Shown here one piece after another: positions 34,243 through 35,531 of a DNA stretch of 35,531 nucleotides (position 1 is its first letter; each line of letters begins with the position of its first letter). Under the pieces are notes generated by a model. It saw only the letters and a program-made list of their open reading frames with translations. It made no database searches and was not told the DNA's origin. This DNA is from Helicobacter japonicus (lineage in GTDB: Bacteria; Campylobacterota; Campylobacteria; Campylobacterales; Helicobacteraceae), in NCBI RefSeq assembly GCF_000762845.2, contig NZ_JRMQ02000015.1:1-35531 (forward strand), in the 5' to 3' direction. The position numbers and the translations under genes are program-made.

Positions 34243-34521
34243 TTAAGACATCACAGGATGTGTGCCATCTCTCATATCAGCACCGATATTGTCGCGATTA
34301 GAACTTCCTAATTCGCTCCATACGATACAGCCATCAGTTGGACAAGCACTTGCGCAAGCAGGTTGTTCATTATGCCCAACACACTCTACACACTTGTTTT
34401 GATACACATAATAAATGCCTTCACCTGTTGGATTATCATCATCATCAACAATAGCACCTACAGGACATTCATCAATACAAGAACCACAAGCAATACAAAT
34501 ATCTGTAATTTTTACAGCCAT
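34243..34521 (-). CDS. fdxA: 2[4Fe-4S] ferredoxin
   Basis: 92 residues. The first cluster motif is CIACGSCIDECPVGAI (C-x2-C-x2-C-x3-C-P). The second is C-V-E-C, an 8-residue insert (VGHNEQPA), then C-A-S-A-C-P: the longer spacing is typical of the Allochromatium-type ferredoxins in this group. It carries low-potential electrons, in Helicobacter probably between oxidoreductases such as pyruvate:flavodoxin-linked systems; the partner is not shown. AAGGGAGAAAGTT precedes the ATG. It is monocistronic with its own promoter and strong terminator. The gene name follows H. pylori use. Confidence 0.93.
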   Translation of the reverse strand: MAVKITDICIACGSCIDECPVGAIVDDDDNPTGEGIYYVYQNKCVECVGHNEQPACASACPTDGCIVWSELGSSNRDNIGADMRDGTHPVMS

Positions 34522-34570
34522 AACTTTCTCCCTTATTTGTCATTTGATTTTGGGTAAAACCCAAGTTGAA

Positions 34571-34576
34571 ATTATA
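34571..34576 (-). promoter_or_regulatory. -10 element of fdxA
   Basis: TATAAT on the minus strand (GTCTATAATTTC). The expected start is near 34564, at the edge of the small inverted repeat TTGGGTAAAACCCAA (34550-34564), which would lie at the 5' end of the mRNA. The rest of 34522-34761 is AT-rich with no other feature I can support. Confidence 0.5.
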
Positions 34577-34761
34577 GACTATTTATCTTAATAAATACAT
34601 AAAATTAAGAATCATAAACTTTTGCTTTACTTTTTTAATTTTATAAAATATTTATGGTTGAACAACATTAAGAGGTAAGATTCAGTAATACTAATGTAGA
34701 ATATATGCCAAAAACAACTATTCATATATTGATAAATACTAAGATATACAAAGGATAGATT

Positions 34762-35531
34762 ATGGAAGAAATAAAAATTTTTACCCTTTGCTTTTTTGTG
34801 AGTTTCATACTCTGTATAATTATTATCGCATTTGCTAAAAGATATAGCCTCTTCATTGATAGTGCCACTTCTCAAAAACCTCAAAGATTCCATATGCACG
34901 AAACACCTCGTGCCGGTGGCATAGGTATTTTCATTGCGTTTTGGGTAATGCTTATATATTTTTATATTCACAATACACAACTACTCTTTATAATGTGCGG
35001 TGGAAGTATCATTTTTGCAAGTGGGCTTATAGAAGACTTTAAGGGTAATCTCTCGCCAAAAATGCGTTTGCTTATGCAATGTGTGGCAACATTTGGTATA
35101 TGTTCCCTACTTGATGTATATTTACAAGATTTATCACTAGGATTCACTCTGCCCTATATAATCGGTCTGTTTTTTACTACATTTGCACTTGTAGGTGTGA
35201 GTAATGCGATGAATATTATTGATGGATTCAATGGTTTGGCAAGTGGTATATGTTTGCTTATATTATGTGCTATTGCTTATGTAGCCTATGATGTGCAAGA
35301 TATGGAGATATTTTATTGTTCTTTAGCCCTTATTGGAGCAGTTTTTGGATTTTTTATTTGTAATTTTCCTTTTGGTTACATTTTCTTGGGCGATGGGGGA
35401 GCTTATTTTTTAGGATTCATCATAGGTATCTTACTTGTTTTGCTCACACAAAGACAAGATTCTATAAGTGCTTTTTTTGGTTTAAGCATAATGATTTATC
35501 CTGTATGGGAAGTGCTTTTTTCGATATGGCG
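34762..35531 (+). CDS. WecA/MraY-family undecaprenyl-phosphate sugar-1-phosphate transferase (3' truncated by window)
   Basis: The frame opens at ATG 34762 (AAAGGA nine bases upstream, in AAAGGATAGATT) and stays open to the window end, giving 256 residues. Multiple membrane helices are visible from residue 7 on. Family motifs are ETPRAGGIGIF, GLIEDFKGNLSPKMRLLMQ (the D-D pair is E-D here), GVSNAMNIIDGFNGLASG with its catalytic Asp, and FLGDGGAYFLGF. Such enzymes put the first sugar phosphate (usually GlcNAc or GalNAc) on undecaprenyl phosphate and so start O-antigen or other glycan synthesis. The sugar is not known. The C-terminal substrate loop lies outside the window. Confidence 0.88.
   Translation, partial: MEEIKIFTLCFFVSFILCIIIIAFAKRYSLFIDSATSQKPQRFHMHETPRAGGIGIFIAFWVMLIYFYIHNTQLLFIMCGGSIIFASGLIEDFKGNLSPKMRLLMQCVATFGICSLLDVYLQDLSLGFTLPYIIGLFFTTFALVGVSNAMNIIDGFNGLASGICLLILCAIAYVAYDVQDMEIFYCSLALIGAVFGFFICNFPFGYIFLGDGGAYFLGFIIGILLVLLTQRQDSISAFFGLSIMIYPVWEVLFSIW

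Noticed and set aside
34627-34980. 117-codon minus-strand open frame at the right end
   Set aside because: It covers the N-terminus of the WecA-like gene on the other strand, whose motifs are unmistakable.
1-35531. CRISPR array, IS element, prophage, tRNA or rRNA gene
   Set aside because: I looked for regular direct repeats, transposase or integrase motifs, CCA-ended cloverleaf-like segments and rRNA signatures and saw none; gaps are all under 300 bp.

Overview
The window is AT-rich, gene-dense bacterial DNA from the Campylobacterota, most likely a Helicobacter. Several blocks match H. pylori order as I remember it: lysC-hobA-holB-folP, recA-eno-divIC-like-AMIN protein-aroK, rplY-pth-lptG, and nif3-flgZ-waaA-rluA. 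HobA and FlgZ are characteristic of this group. A GnnA/GnnB pair, a Ugd-type UDP-glucose dehydrogenase and a G-tract-switched FkbM methyltransferase suggest an enterohepatic species rather than H. pylori itself. The species call is inference. I see no rRNA, tRNA, IS element, prophage or CRISPR array, and no gene-free stretch longer than 300 bases.

Layout. 1-421 is the 3' end of a GT4 glycosyltransferase, convergent with hemW (401-1519, minus). From a divergent promoter, nudH/rppH leads to a tight plus-strand run: lysC, hobA, holB, folP and an uncharacterised helical protein (to 6728). A cznCBA-type heavy-metal RND efflux operon follows (6827-12278). On the minus strand come gnnB-gnnA (amino sugar for lipid A), then recA-eno-divIC-like-AMIN-aroK. 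mqnD (futalosine menaquinone pathway) diverges from recA on the plus strand. The minus strand then carries gltA, rplY-pth-lptG, atpB and a ThiE/TenI-like gene. A short accessory patch (24.4-26.7 kb) holds a small orphan ORF, a YqiA-like esterase and the phase-variable FkbM methyltransferase. Next is a five-gene minus-strand operon: nitrilase-like protein, NIF3-like, flgZ, waaA, rluA-like. Then a lipoprotein, ugd and a MORN/YwqK repeat protein, ferredoxin fdxA, and at the right edge the 5' part of a WecA/MraY-family gene on the plus strand.

How the genes work together. The surface-polysaccharide theme recurs: GT4 fragment, GnnA/GnnB, WaaA (Kdo transfer), LptG (LPS export), Ugd, the WecA-like initiator and FkbM. 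The rest is core metabolism (Lys/Asp family, folate, shikimate, glycolysis, TCA entry, menaquinone), replication and repair (HobA, DNA polymerase III delta', RecA), and the ATP synthase a subunit, which is separate from the other atp genes.

Most notable observations: a G10 tract in the FkbM gene where either a one-base gain or loss gives immediate stops; a strong in-frame internal start in lysC at the position used for a separate beta subunit in some bacteria; a nitrilase-fold protein lacking the catalytic Cys and Lys; a perfect 32-bp palindrome spanning two back-to-back promoters between recA and mqnD; and a strong excess of the heptamer AGATTCT/AGAATCT. I did not find a convincing new multi-gene defence or mobile system.
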